Below, in pieces: positions 7,979 to 17,828 of a stretch of DNA of 64,000 nucleotides (the stretch's first letter is position 1; every line of letters starts with the position of its first letter). The notes beneath the pieces were generated by a model. It did not search any database and was not told where the DNA came from. It saw nothing but the letters and a program-made list of their open reading frames with translations. The stretch comes from Prevotella sp. E2-28 (lineage in GTDB: Bacteria; Bacteroidota; Bacteroidia; Bacteroidales; Bacteroidaceae), in NCBI RefSeq assembly GCF_022024055.1, contig NZ_CP091788.1, positions 434,001 through 498,000 on the forward strand, read 5' to 3'. Both the position numbers and the translations under genes were made by a program.

Positions 7979-10582
7979 CTATAGTTTTGCGTTAATCTTT
8001 AATAAGTCGGCATCGGCACTGGATGAACCGATCATGAACTGATATTGACCGTGTACAAAGTGCATGGTGTTGCTCTTTGCATCCCATGTCTCAAGGTCCT
8101 TGCTCGACAAGTTGATGGTGACGGTACGCTCCTCGCCAGCCTTCAGTTCTACTTGCTGATAGCCGCAGAGGGTCTTCAGCGGGCCATCGGTGTCGGCAGT
8201 GCGACGGAAATAAAACTGTACTGTCTCTGTGCCATTCCGTTTTCCTGTGTTCTTCACCTTGATGCTAACGGTCACTGAATTGCCGTTAACCTTGGCGGTG
8301 GGCTTGGAATAGGCAAACGTGGTGTAGCTCAGTCCGTGGCCAAAGGGGAACAGAGGCGTGCCGGTGAAGTAGCGATAGGTACGATTCTTCATGGTGTAGT
8401 CGAGGAAGTCTGGCAGGTCGTCGGTGCTCTTATAGAAGGTCACGGGGAGTTTCCCTGACGGGTTGTAGCGTCCGGTGAGCACATCGGCCAGGGCGGCGCC
8501 GCCCTGTTCTCCTGCATACCACCATTGCAGTATGGCATCGCAGGTCGCCAGTTCTGGTACCATGGCCACGGCACCGCCAGAGCAGTTTACGAAGACAACC
8601 TTCTTGCCTGCTTCGTGCAACCAGCGAAGCACGTCGCGCTGTGCTTGTGGCAATTCAATGCTGGTGCGGTCGCCTCCGCGGAAGCCTGGTTCGCTGACGC
8701 GCATCTCTTCTCCCTCCAGCCGGGGCGAAATGCCGCCGACGAAGATAACGGTTTCTGCATGGCCCACCTGGGCCAGGAGTTGCTGAGGTGTCGGCGTGGA
8801 TTTGTGTTGTATGTCGAAGTTCAGTGCGCCATAGCCCGATTCCTGGACATAATCTATTTGGATGCGGTAGTGCTGACCGGCCTTTACGGTCAGTTCTTTC
8901 TGGCCGTTCTGAATGCGTTGGCGTGCCTTCCAGATATCCACGATGGTGTCACCGTTGACCAGCAGTCGGATTTTGTCATCGCCGCTGATATTAAAAACGA
9001 GCGTCTCGTTGCGGGTGGGTATAAAGGTGCCGTCGAGGCGGGCAGAGAAATTCTCAAGGTTCACCCCTGGCGCAAAGACGGTGTTGCCGCCATTGCTCAG
9101 TTTGACGGGCTCGGTCAGGGTGACGGTGGCTACGGGGTTGCCGCTCATCTCCGTATTATTATAATAGGTGGCCTGCATACCCTGATTACCCAGTGGCGCT
9201 TTGATTTCTGCAAACCTACTCTCCACGCTCTCGTTGCGTGTCAGGTCGCAGCCTGTGATATAAGGCACGTTTCCTAACTGCTGCCGAATGCCTTCAAGGG
9301 CTGTAATGGTTTTTGTGGGGTAGCCGGCGTAGTTGCCCCATTGCATCACGGAGTCGTTGGCATTGGGACCCATGACGAGGATGCCGGGGGTGCCAGCGTC
9401 TTCTGGTGTCCTGTTGAGCGGCAGGATGCCGTTATTCTTCAGCAGCACGATGCTTTTGCGTGCCATGTCGAGTGCAAGCTGCTTGTGCTCCTTTGAGGCT
9501 ACTGACGAAGAGGGAATCTTCGTCCACTCTACCATTTCGTCATCATCGAAATCGCCTACCTCAAAGCGGGCTGTGAGCAGTCGGCGAAGGGAACGGTCCA
9601 GGTCGGCCTCCTTGATATCGCCACGGCGTACGGCTTCTGGCAGGTTCTTGTATTCCGAGCCACATTCCACGTCGGTGCCTGCCAGCACTGCTTGGGCAGA
9701 TGCCTCCGGGCTATCCTTTGCCGTGTTGTGCCAGCGGGGCAGGAAATCGCGGATGGCGCCGCAGTCGCTGGTGATGAGGCCCTTGAAGCCCCATTCGTCA
9801 CGCAGGATCTGCTGCTCGTAGCGGGTCTGACTGCAGCAGGGCTGTCCGTCAATGCGTTGGTAGGCACACATCACTTCGGCCACCTCGCCCTCCTGAACCA
9901 ATGCTTTGAAGGCGGGGAGATAAGTCTCCCAGAGATCGCGTTCGGGCAGATTTTCAATGTTAAAGGTATGGCGGTTCCACTCCGGACCGCTATGCACGGC
10001 AAAATGCTTGGCGCAAGCCAGCAGCTTCTTGTAATTACCTATCCACTTACCATCGTAGGTCATGCCCTGCAGACCACGCACCACAGCCAGTCCCATCTTC
10101 GACGTGAGGAACGGATCTTCGCCGTAGGTCTCCTGTCCACGTCCCCAGCGGGGGTCGCGGAAGATGTTGATGTTTGGCGTCCAGAACGACAGGCTCTGGT
10201 AGCGGCGGATACGCCCAGACGCCTTGGCTTGGCGGGCTTTGACGCGGGCTTCATCGCTGACGGCGGTAAAGACGCGGTGCAAGAGGGCATCATCCCATGA
10301 GGCTGCCATTGCCATTGTGATGGGGAAAACGGTGGCGTAGCCATTTCGCCCTACGCCATGCAGGGCTTCGTTCCACCACTGGAACTGCGGTATGTTCAGA
10401 CGGTTGATGGCGGGCGATGTGTCCATCATCAGCTTTGCTTTCTCTTCTAATGAGAGTCGTTTCAGCAGGTCGTCGGCCCGTTGCTCTGCTGTGAGCTTTG
10501 GGTCTTGGTATGGTAATACCGTGGTCTGTGCCGACATTGCCAGCGGCACGATGAGGAGTAGGCCAAGGAGTTTTTTCTTCAT
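7979..10582 (-). CDS. glycoside hydrolase family 3 with inserted PA14 domain (beta-xylosidase/beta-glucosidase)
   Basis: Secreted or periplasmic 867-residue enzyme with signal peptide (cleavage after about residue 18, AMSAQ). The GH3 N-domain spans about 25-345 with the nucleophile Asp273 in ITSDCGAI and the KHFAVHSGPEWNRH sugar-binding motif (about 192-205). The GH3 C-domain is interrupted by a PA14 domain at about 465-595, and a fibronectin-III-like domain ends the protein (about 760-867). Family knowledge: PA14-bearing GH3 enzymes act on short gluco- or xylo-oligosaccharides, and Prevotella Xyl3 enzymes share this layout. It is the last gene of the minus-strand polysaccharide operon, 6 bp after the esterase gene. 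Xylo-oligosaccharides are the likely substrate given the neighbours. Confidence 0.9.
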   Translation of the reverse strand: MKKKLLGLLLIVPLAMSAQTTVLPYQDPKLTAEQRADDLLKRLSLEEKAKLMMDTSPAINRLNIPQFQWWNEALHGVGRNGYATVFPITMAMAASWDDALLHRVFTAVSDEARVKARQAKASGRIRRYQSLSFWTPNINIFRDPRWGRGQETYGEDPFLTSKMGLAVVRGLQGMTYDGKWIGNYKKLLACAKHFAVHSGPEWNRHTFNIENLPERDLWETYLPAFKALVQEGEVAEVMCAYQRIDGQPCCSQTRYEQQILRDEWGFKGLITSDCGAIRDFLPRWHNTAKDSPEASAQAVLAGTDVECGSEYKNLPEAVRRGDIKEADLDRSLRRLLTARFEVGDFDDDEMVEWTKIPSSSVASKEHKQLALDMARKSIVLLKNNGILPLNRTPEDAGTPGILVMGPNANDSVMQWGNYAGYPTKTITALEGIRQQLGNVPYITGCDLTRNESVESRFAEIKAPLGNQGMQATYYNNTEMSGNPVATVTLTEPVKLSNGGNTVFAPGVNLENFSARLDGTFIPTRNETLVFNISGDDKIRLLVNGDTIVDIWKARQRIQNGQKELTVKAGQHYRIQIDYVQESGYGALNFDIQHKSTPTPQQLLAQVGHAETVIFVGGISPRLEGEEMRVSEPGFRGGDRTSIELPQAQRDVLRWLHEAGKKVVFVNCSGGAVAMVPELATCDAILQWWYAGEQGGAALADVLTGRYNPSGKLPVTFYKSTDDLPDFLDYTMKNRTYRYFTGTPLFPFGHGLSYTTFAYSKPTAKVNGNSVTVSIKVKNTGKRNGTETVQFYFRRTADTDGPLKTLCGYQQVELKAGEERTVTINLSSKDLETWDAKSNTMHFVHGQYQFMIGSSSADADLLKINAKL

Positions 10583-10588
10583 TGCTTT

Positions 10589-11779
10589 TTATTTGAATAT
10601 TTTTTGTGCAAACAGGGTGAGATAGATGCGCCAGTTGCGCCAGATGTGACCGCCGTCGTTCTCATAATACTCGTAGGGATATTGATGTTCATCCAGGTAT
10701 TTCCGCAGGTCGGTGTTCATCTGCATCAGGAAGTCCTCTTTTCCGATAGCAATCCAGAAGAGCTTCGGTTTCGAATCAAAGAGACGCTTCATCTGCTCGT
10801 CATAGTCCTGGTTGAGGTTTGAGTTTGGCGTGTCAGGCACAATTCCTCGGGGCATCCTACATGCAGCCGATTGCAGACCGTAGTAGTCGAACGTCTCGGG
10901 ATAAAGGCGTGAGATGCCGAACGTATGTCCGCCGCCCATTGAGAGACCGGTGACGGCACGTCCGGAACGCTTTTTCACAGTCATGTAATGGTTGTCAACA
11001 AAGTTGACGATATCCATAAAACTTTCTTCCATGGATGCTTTTGCACCCCGCTGGTTGAAAGCGTTTCCGTCGGGGGTGTACATACCCTCGTGCCACCAGC
11101 CAGGGGCGGCATTGCAGGTGGGGTTGCCATTGGGCATCACCACAATCATTGGCACGCACTTGCCCTCGGCAATGAGGTTGTCCATAATCTGCGAGGCACG
11201 TCCAAGGTCGCTCCATGATGTCTCGTCACCACCGTGGCCATGCAGCAGATACATCACGGGGAAGCGTTTCTTCCCGTCATAGGCTGCAGGCAGATAGATG
11301 GTCATGCGTCGCTGCTGACCCAGTGTGGGACTGTCATACCATACGCGGGAGAGCGTGCCGTGAGGCACGTTGTTTACAGCATAGAGATGTCCCTTGTCAT
11401 CGGTGCTTTTGCTGACGATGAAGATGTTGCTTAGGGTAGATATGTCGCGGTTGACATAGCTGTTGCTGGGGTCAACAAATCGCTGACCGTCAACAGAGAT
11501 GCTGTAGGAATAGAGTTCGGGATTAAGTGCAGGTGTGGTCACTGTCCACACACCGTTCTCCTGCTTCGCCATGTCAAGACGCTTATTGTGAATCTCTTCA
11601 AAGTCGCCGCTCACGCTGACACGCTGTGCCGTGGGGTCGTAGAAATTGAAGGTTACTGTGCCGTCGGCATTGACCACAGGCGATTTTACGCGGGGCCGCT
11701 GTCCTAACTGCTGTTGACCGAAACTGCTTAGCGCAAGAAAAGCGCAGCAGGTAAAAAGGAATACTCTTTTTTTCATCAT
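10589..11779 (-). CDS. secreted CE1-type esterase with N-terminal CBM48/E-set domain (feruloyl/acetyl esterase)
   Basis: The 396-residue protein has a signal peptide, an Ig-like E-set/CBM48 domain at about 30-122 (VTFNFYDPTAQRVSVSGDF), then an esterase-D-type alpha/beta-hydrolase. The nucleophile is Ser280 in GLSMGG, the oxyanion region is LLHGHGGDE (about 178-186), and the base is His378 in NDGGHIW. This two-domain layout is that of the Prevotella Fae1A family, which frees ferulate or acetyl groups from arabinoxylan. It sits between GH43 and GH3 genes, 6 and 15 bp away, in one operon, which fits removal of ester decorations before side-chain and backbone hydrolysis. Feruloyl versus acetyl specificity cannot be read from sequence. 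Confidence 0.85.
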   Translation of the reverse strand: MMKKRVFLFTCCAFLALSSFGQQQLGQRPRVKSPVVNADGTVTFNFYDPTAQRVSVSGDFEEIHNKRLDMAKQENGVWTVTTPALNPELYSYSISVDGQRFVDPSNSYVNRDISTLSNIFIVSKSTDDKGHLYAVNNVPHGTLSRVWYDSPTLGQQRRMTIYLPAAYDGKKRFPVMYLLHGHGGDETSWSDLGRASQIMDNLIAEGKCVPMIVVMPNGNPTCNAAPGWWHEGMYTPDGNAFNQRGAKASMEESFMDIVNFVDNHYMTVKKRSGRAVTGLSMGGGHTFGISRLYPETFDYYGLQSAACRMPRGIVPDTPNSNLNQDYDEQMKRLFDSKPKLFWIAIGKEDFLMQMNTDLRKYLDEHQYPYEYYENDGGHIWRNWRIYLTLFAQKIFK

Positions 11780-11794
11780 TTATATATTTAGGTC

Positions 11795-13885
11795 TTATTT
11801 TGTTATTGTTGATGGTATCCATTCGTCTTGCCAGCGAACAACGGGCTTCCCGTCTTCAAACTCAATGGGAAGCCAGATGTAGCGGGCATCGCGTGGATGG
11901 CGCGGACGCCAGATGTCGGCCATGAAGATATACTGATTGCCAGCGGGCAGGATGAAGGTGCTCTGTCCCATAAAGGTCTTCTCGGCCTTTGGACCGCGAC
12001 AGGGATTAGGATGCTGCGTCCAAGGCCCCCAGATGCTGGGCGCTGAGAACATTCGGGCTTCATTGGGTTCCCACCCTGTGCAGCCGCTGGTAATCATCCA
12101 ATATGTGCCGTCTTTTTTGAAGATGGCAGGAGCCTCGTTGTGGCCACCGGGAGCCATGCGGGTGTAGCGGCCTGTGTGGTGCAGGTAGTCGGCAGTCAGC
12201 TCTGCGATCTGCAATGTGTAGTTCTCTTCGCTGGAGAAGATATGATAGGCCTTGCCGTCGTCATCAACGAAGAGCGTCATGTCGCGCGACATCTGCCCTG
12301 TGCCGAAATCGCGTTTCAGGTATTCGTCAAAGTGCATGGGCGAGCCTTCCAAGGGCCATGTGCCGGCATTGGCTCTTTGTGAGTACAGGAATTTATAAGG
12401 ACCCTCAGGACGGTCGGCCACGGCCACACCATAGCGGGCTGCGTCATAGCCTCGGCCTTTCAGTTCCAAGTGGAACCACATACAGAATTTCTTTGTCACC
12501 GGATTATAGATGACCTTTGGCCGTTCCAGGATACAGCCCTGCTCAATGTCGGAGTCGGTTGTTGCACCACCGCGACGTCTTCCGCCCTGACGATTTGTTT
12601 GATTAATTGCAGGTGCGGTGACGCTCAGTGCCACGCCGCAGTTGCGCCAGTTTATCAGGTCTTTCGAAGCATAGCACATCACACCAACCATTGCGTTGCT
12701 TGTCCAATCGTCCTTGTGTTCACCGAACCAATAGTAGGTGTCGCCATATTTTATGATGCCGCCACCGTGGGCGTTGATATGCCGTCCGCCGTCATCATAC
12801 CATAATTCACCACTACGGATAGCTTGTTTCTGCTTCTGTCGGTTGTTCCAGTATTGCTCCAGGCGTTTGGCCTCGGCTTTAGTGATATGAATGACGCTGC
12901 CGTGCTTGGGTGATACGAAGTTGTCAATCTTCATCTTTCCCTCGCCAAACCTTCCTAAAGGTGTAAACGTCTTGAAATCGCTGGTCTCTACGAAGCCGAA
13001 GTTGTTTGGATGAATGCTGAACACGTCGTACATGATGACCCATTTGTTCTGGCCAATACGCTTCCACACGTTTGGCGCTTCGCAGGCTCCGTTTTCCGTG
13101 TCAATCTGTTCAGCGTGGTAATCGTCAAAGTGATTAATCTTGTCGCTAATCATATACTTGATGCCACCAGGGTTTTCCTGATACACATACGTCATGAAGT
13201 AGCGGCCATCGGGCATCGGGCAGATGTCGGCATCGAGCACCTGAATCGTTGAATCGGGACATTGAAACAGCAGTTGCGGTTCCGTCTCCAGCGTGGTGAA
13301 AGCCTCGTCAGCATAGCTGTAATATAGTTTCGTGTTGCCGCCTGCGTGCTGTCGAATTGTGAAATAGACCATTGGTTTCCCCGCCTGTGGGTCCCAGATG
13401 GTTTGTGGCGCCCATGCACAAGCCACCTCGCCGAACTTTTCAGGGAATAGTTTGTCGATGCGGGCCACGTGGTGTGTCCAGTGAATCAAATCATCGCTTG
13501 CCATCAGCACCAGACCGCGGTTGTTGCCCCAGCCATAGGCTTCCGGGCGTTCCCACTGTGTGGTGCGTATGCCTTTCTGTTTGCCAAAGATATGCAGGTC
13601 GGTCATGGCAATATAGAATTTTCCATTCGGCGCACGATAGATATGCGGGTCGCGAATGCCGTGCTGCTCGGCTATTGAGTCGCCACTGATAATGGGCTCA
13701 CCGTTGTTCACCGGCTTGAAATGATAGCCATCATAGCTGATAGCCATGAAGAGTGAGTGCGTGGGGTCGCTAAAGTAAGTAAACAGATAGGCCCCCATGT
13801 CCTTTTCGGTGAGTGTGCGTTTGGGTTTCGCCGCTGCAGACAGCGTCACGAGAGCGACGAGAATCAAGAAAATAGTACGTTTCAT
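11795..13885 (-). CDS. double glycoside hydrolase family 43 protein (GH43-GH43 fusion)
   Basis: The 696 residues contain two five-bladed propeller glycosidases behind one signal peptide. Domain 1 (about 25-345) has the GH43-like RDPHIYRAPNGKFYIAMT strand, DADICPMPDGRYF, and an E in NGACEAP as possible proton donor. Domain 2 (about 360-690) starts with GGRHINAHGGGIIKYGDTYY and WFGEHK, the pattern of GH43 subfamilies 24/34, and includes GGHNEAPAIFKK with a likely general acid. A short RRRGG-rich insert sits near residue 435. One chain thus offers two activities, perhaps arabinofuranosidase/xylosidase and a galactan- or arabinan-directed one. It lies 8 bp from the upstream GH43 gene and 15 bp from the esterase, in the same operon. 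Confidence 0.85.
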   Translation of the reverse strand: MKRTIFLILVALVTLSAAAKPKRTLTEKDMGAYLFTYFSDPTHSLFMAISYDGYHFKPVNNGEPIISGDSIAEQHGIRDPHIYRAPNGKFYIAMTDLHIFGKQKGIRTTQWERPEAYGWGNNRGLVLMASDDLIHWTHHVARIDKLFPEKFGEVACAWAPQTIWDPQAGKPMVYFTIRQHAGGNTKLYYSYADEAFTTLETEPQLLFQCPDSTIQVLDADICPMPDGRYFMTYVYQENPGGIKYMISDKINHFDDYHAEQIDTENGACEAPNVWKRIGQNKWVIMYDVFSIHPNNFGFVETSDFKTFTPLGRFGEGKMKIDNFVSPKHGSVIHITKAEAKRLEQYWNNRQKQKQAIRSGELWYDDGGRHINAHGGGIIKYGDTYYWFGEHKDDWTSNAMVGVMCYASKDLINWRNCGVALSVTAPAINQTNRQGGRRRGGATTDSDIEQGCILERPKVIYNPVTKKFCMWFHLELKGRGYDAARYGVAVADRPEGPYKFLYSQRANAGTWPLEGSPMHFDEYLKRDFGTGQMSRDMTLFVDDDGKAYHIFSSEENYTLQIAELTADYLHHTGRYTRMAPGGHNEAPAIFKKDGTYWMITSGCTGWEPNEARMFSAPSIWGPWTQHPNPCRGPKAEKTFMGQSTFILPAGNQYIFMADIWRPRHPRDARYIWLPIEFEDGKPVVRWQDEWIPSTITK

Positions 13886-13893
13886 TCTTATGG

Positions 13894-14880
13894 TTATTGT
13901 TTGATTGTTAGTTTGTCTCCGCTTAAATCTACTTCAAAGAAATGAGGAATGCGCACCGTTCTGCCTTGCGCATCTTTGGAATGATGATGTACTGACATCA
14001 TCCACTGGCCATCGAAGCGCTGGAAGAGCATCGAGTGACCGTAGCCGGGAGGCGTAATAGGCTCCTTCTCCTGTATCCACGGGCCGTCGAGTGTGCCACT
14101 CTCGCTGTAGGCCACCCCCTGCGTATAGACATCAAAGACCCACGACGTCCACACCATGCCGAACTTTCCTGTTGCCGTGCGAAACAGATAGGGCCCGTCG
14201 GTCACTTTGTTCCAGGTGATGTTGCCTTTCTCGTCCTTCTCTTTACTCCACGGCGAATCACTGGCACGGAAGAGCACCTTAGGCTCGCCGATGCTGCCGC
14301 TGAGGTCGGGCTTCAGTTCAATCTTCTCTATCGTGCCGTTCCAGTTTTGCAGCCATTCGCCGCAAAACACCATATAAGGTTTCCCATCCTTGTCTTTCCA
14401 ATAGGTGCCATCGAGCGTGGGGCGGTTGGCGGGCAGGTAGGTGGCATCGCCGAAGGCCCGGTATGGCCCCATGGGATTATCGGCACGCAGCACTTGTGAA
14501 GCGCGTCGCTCTATGACATTTCCCCTTACGGTGTCAATCTTTACTGCCTGGTTGGTGAAAGTTGCAAAATAGTAGTACCAGCCGTCGCCTGTCTGGTGGA
14601 GCTCCGCGGCCCATATCATGGGGTGCGGCCCCATCCATGAGTTGGCCTCAAACTCTGTTACGCGGAAAGGCCCTTCCCATCGTTTCAGGTCGGCAGATCG
14701 CCACATCATGCCGCCCGTTCCCGTCATGTAGTACATATTTGTTTTCCGGTCAGGCAGAATTGCCGGGTCGCTCAGCCTGATGGAGTCTGTAGGCACGTTT
14801 TGGCGCACCCGCATGGTTCTCTGTGCCGGCGCTAATAGCGTCAGTGCTGTCAGGGCGGTTAATACAATGAGTCTTTTCAT
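13894..14880 (-). CDS. glycoside hydrolase family 43 protein (arabinofuranosidase/xylosidase-like)
   Basis: A 328-residue secreted single-domain GH43. After the signal peptide (TLLAPAQ) comes IRLSDPAILPDRKTNMYYM, holding the usual catalytic base Asp, then MIWAAELHQTGDGWYYYFAT with the E of the general acid region or pKa-modulating Asp nearby, and TDGPYLFRTATGKFGMVW later. It removes arabinose or xylose side groups in known relatives. It is 40 bp downstream of the outer-membrane barrel gene with no promoter between, so it probably belongs to the same transcript. The precise subfamily and substrate are not determined. Confidence 0.85.
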   Translation of the reverse strand: MKRLIVLTALTALTLLAPAQRTMRVRQNVPTDSIRLSDPAILPDRKTNMYYMTGTGGMMWRSADLKRWEGPFRVTEFEANSWMGPHPMIWAAELHQTGDGWYYYFATFTNQAVKIDTVRGNVIERRASQVLRADNPMGPYRAFGDATYLPANRPTLDGTYWKDKDGKPYMVFCGEWLQNWNGTIEKIELKPDLSGSIGEPKVLFRASDSPWSKEKDEKGNITWNKVTDGPYLFRTATGKFGMVWTSWVFDVYTQGVAYSESGTLDGPWIQEKEPITPPGYGHSMLFQRFDGQWMMSVHHHSKDAQGRTVRIPHFFEVDLSGDKLTIKQ

Positions 14881-14920
14881 TTTTGTTAAGTTAGTTATTT
14901 TTCTTTATGTAAAAAGCAGT

Positions 14921-17785
14921 CTATCTCTCTCTTCGGTCATTGTTTCCCCATTTCTTGTCGTAGCGTCCTTCGGTATCCACTTTGCCGCCAAACATATTCA
15001 GACGGTAGCGCACGTGGAGCATGGCGTATGAGTTGATGCTGTTGTAGCGGGTGTCGCTGCGCCCATTGGCATTGACCCAGCGGTCATAGTTGGACTGCTG
15101 GCCAAGCAGGTCGTAGAAGTTGAGTGCCACGACAAGGGTCTTGGATTTGAGGAAAGTCTTCGATATCTGTCCGTTCCATATCAGTTCGTTGGTGTTTGAC
15201 GAAGGGTCGTTGTAGCCTCTGCGACTGGTTTCGTGGAGGTTTGTGGATATCTCGAGACCAATAGGCAGTCTGACCATCATCTGTCCGCCATAGCTGAAGC
15301 GCCAGGTGTCGAGGTCGGCACTGGGCTGCAGTTCGTTGCGTGAGTGCTGATAGTTCACGTTGCCATCAAGGGTAACCTCCAGCCAGTCGTTACGGAAGCT
15401 GGCGTTCAGACGCTGGTTCCAGTTCGTGGTCTTCGTGGTGTTCTTAGCAGCTTCGTTTTGAGCTTGCGCCACGTAGCTGACGTAGTTGTTGTAGCGTAGG
15501 CGCGTGTCGGAGCCGATGTTCCAGTGGGCAGCACTGTCAATGGCGGTGCTGAAGTTAAAGCCGCCGTCAGCATTCCAGTTGCCGTTGATGTTCTCCGGGC
15601 GCGATTCGCTGCCGCCTGTTTCGGGGTGATATGTCACCTTGTTGGATATGGCGTTGCGGATATGCCGGTAGTTGCCATAGAGCACGATGGACCGTTTGTA
15701 CTTCTGAATGTAGTTGTTGTAATAGACGTTCAGCGAGTTGGTGAACTGCGGTTTCAGTCCGCGGTTACCTGATGTGATGTAAAGTGGGTTTGAGTCATCG
15801 CGTATTTCAAGTAGCTGGGTAATTTCGGGCTGTTGGGTGTCGCCGCGATAATGCGCGTAGATGTTCTGTTGGTCGCTGAACTTATAGTGGAAATCGATGG
15901 TAGGCGTGAAGTTGACCACGTTGCGGATGGTATCAACATAATGTCCGCGATAGTCCTGAATGAAGTTAGAGCGCTGAGGCTGCATCAGGATACCTATGTT
16001 GTAGTCGTATTCCTCCTGCCAGTGGCGCAGGGTAAGTCGGATGTTGTGTGTGTAGTTTTTATATTCAGAATAGCGGCTGAGCGAGTCGTCCAGGAAGGTG
16101 CCCAATGTGGGATAGACCGTTGACAGCCAGTCGTCCCATTCACGGTATTCTGGCACTATGCCGCTGAAGATGTTCTGTGGCTGGTGACTGAAGTCATAGG
16201 TCTTGCGGTCGCTTTTGTTCTGGTTGTAGCGCAACTCGTAGTTGAACTGCAAGTGTGCTCCTTTCCACAGCGGCTCGCTGTAAAGGGCACTGATCACGTA
16301 GCCCTGATTGTCGCTTGGCGTGGTATTATAGCGTGCAGTGAAATATGATGAGTCCTTCTTGTGTAGCAACACTTCATTGTTAGAGGCATTGCGGTTGTCG
16401 CTGTCACCTATGGAGCCTTCAATGCGTAGTGTGACGTTACGGCCACGCGGATTCAGTCGCCTGTATAGTTGCAGCATGGCCCAGGCATTCTTGTTTTCGC
16501 CGTAGCCCAGGCTGGCACCGTTGCTGTTGTTTACAATATAAGGTGCCAGAGAACTGGTGGGTGACAGCGAGCCCAAGGGATTGTTAACATACAGGTAAGG
16601 GTCGGCATCGAAGGTGGCACTCGATGAACTCGACAGATTATCGCTGGTTCCCATGCTGCCGTTGGCACGCAACAGCAAGTTCGTCAGCGTGTCGGGTTTC
16701 CATTCCAGGCGAATATTTCCGCTCCAGTTGTTGCTGCGTGACAACTGTTTTGAATAGCTGTTGCTGAATGTGCGATAGGTATCACTGTAGAAACTCTCGC
16801 TGGCATTCTCGTTCTGGTTGTCGCCATCCCTGTGGTTCCAGCGCACAGAGGCATCCATTTTCAGTTTCTCGCCGTCGTCGTAGTTCAGGTTGGTGCCCAG
16901 CATCTTACGGGCATTCAGACCGCGGCGGTTCCACCATCCGGCATTTTCCTCCTTGTTGTTGAAATTGCCCATCAGCACGAAGCGCGTCTTGTCCGTGAAA
17001 CTGCTTCCCATGCCGCGCGAGGCATAGCGATGGTTAGTACCGCCTGCCAGGTCGAGGTTGGTCATGTAGCCGCGGTTCATGCCCTTCTTAATGCTGAAGT
17101 CGAGCACGGCCTGCTTGTTGCCGTCCTCAATACCAGTGATGCGCGCCTGGTCGCTCTGCTGGTCGTAGAACTTTACATTCTGGATGATAGAGACGGGCAG
17201 GTTTTTCAGTGCCGTCTCTACGTCGCCGAGCATGAACTCCTTGCCGTCGAGCAGTATTTTCTCTATTTTCTTGCCGTTGACGGTGATGTTTCCGTCTTCA
17301 TCCACCTCGGCACCGGGCATACGTTTGATAAGTTCCTCGATGGGTGACCCCTCGGGGGTGCGGTAGGCATCGGGGTTATAGACCAGCGTGTCTTTCCTGA
17401 CGATGATTTGTGCGGCGCGCCCTGTGACAACTGCCTCTTTCAGGATGATGGCATCAGGCGAAATCAGCAGGGTGCCCAGGTCTGCACTTTGGTTGCGGCG
17501 CAGCGTCACCTCTCGCTGAATGGGCTGGTAGCCTATTGACGAGATTTTTATCCGGTAGATGCCGTTTGCAGGGGCTTCTATGGTAAAGTTGCCCCGGATG
17601 TCGGTCACGGTGCCACCCACGAATGTGGAGTCTTTCTGCCGGAATAGCTGCACGGTGGCCTGTATCATGGGTTCCTTGAGTTCGGTGTCTCGCACTGTTC
17701 CGCTTACGGTCAGTCCGCGGTCTTCATTCTGTGCGGTGGTGCTGAGGGTGATGAGTGTAAAGAGGAAAACCAGTAAATGTCGCAT
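14921..17785 (-). CDS. outer-membrane beta-barrel protein with carboxypeptidase-regulatory N-domain and plug (TonB-receptor-like)
   Basis: The start at 17785 (MRHLLVFLFT, signal peptide) is preferred, since the longer frame runs into the upstream gene. The 954 residues begin with a CarboxypepD-reg-like domain (about 25-105, TVSGTVRDTELKEPM), then a plug-like part with NPDAYRTPEGSPIEELIKRMPG, then a long barrel rich in alternating aromatic strands, matching the OMP_b-brl_3 family. These are often called TonB-dependent receptors but lack the usual SusC length and partner. It may import or bind the oligosaccharides processed by the GH43, CE1 and GH3 enzymes that follow; that is inference. It is 43 bp downstream of the ECF S-component gene. 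Confidence 0.82.
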   Translation of the reverse strand: MRHLLVFLFTLITLSTTAQNEDRGLTVSGTVRDTELKEPMIQATVQLFRQKDSTFVGGTVTDIRGNFTIEAPANGIYRIKISSIGYQPIQREVTLRRNQSADLGTLLISPDAIILKEAVVTGRAAQIIVRKDTLVYNPDAYRTPEGSPIEELIKRMPGAEVDEDGNITVNGKKIEKILLDGKEFMLGDVETALKNLPVSIIQNVKFYDQQSDQARITGIEDGNKQAVLDFSIKKGMNRGYMTNLDLAGGTNHRYASRGMGSSFTDKTRFVLMGNFNNKEENAGWWNRRGLNARKMLGTNLNYDDGEKLKMDASVRWNHRDGDNQNENASESFYSDTYRTFSNSYSKQLSRSNNWSGNIRLEWKPDTLTNLLLRANGSMGTSDNLSSSSSATFDADPYLYVNNPLGSLSPTSSLAPYIVNNSNGASLGYGENKNAWAMLQLYRRLNPRGRNVTLRIEGSIGDSDNRNASNNEVLLHKKDSSYFTARYNTTPSDNQGYVISALYSEPLWKGAHLQFNYELRYNQNKSDRKTYDFSHQPQNIFSGIVPEYREWDDWLSTVYPTLGTFLDDSLSRYSEYKNYTHNIRLTLRHWQEEYDYNIGILMQPQRSNFIQDYRGHYVDTIRNVVNFTPTIDFHYKFSDQQNIYAHYRGDTQQPEITQLLEIRDDSNPLYITSGNRGLKPQFTNSLNVYYNNYIQKYKRSIVLYGNYRHIRNAISNKVTYHPETGGSESRPENINGNWNADGGFNFSTAIDSAAHWNIGSDTRLRYNNYVSYVAQAQNEAAKNTTKTTNWNQRLNASFRNDWLEVTLDGNVNYQHSRNELQPSADLDTWRFSYGGQMMVRLPIGLEISTNLHETSRRGYNDPSSNTNELIWNGQISKTFLKSKTLVVALNFYDLLGQQSNYDRWVNANGRSDTRYNSINSYAMLHVRYRLNMFGGKVDTEGRYDKKWGNNDRRER

Positions 17786-17828
17786 TTCGTTTTGTATTGG
17801 CTTTTTGGAGAAACTCGCAATAATATTA

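Noticed and set aside
8525..9277. 250-aa frame antisense to the GH3 gene
   Set aside because: Opposite-strand shadow of a strongly supported GH3 enzyme; no ribosome site or family signal.
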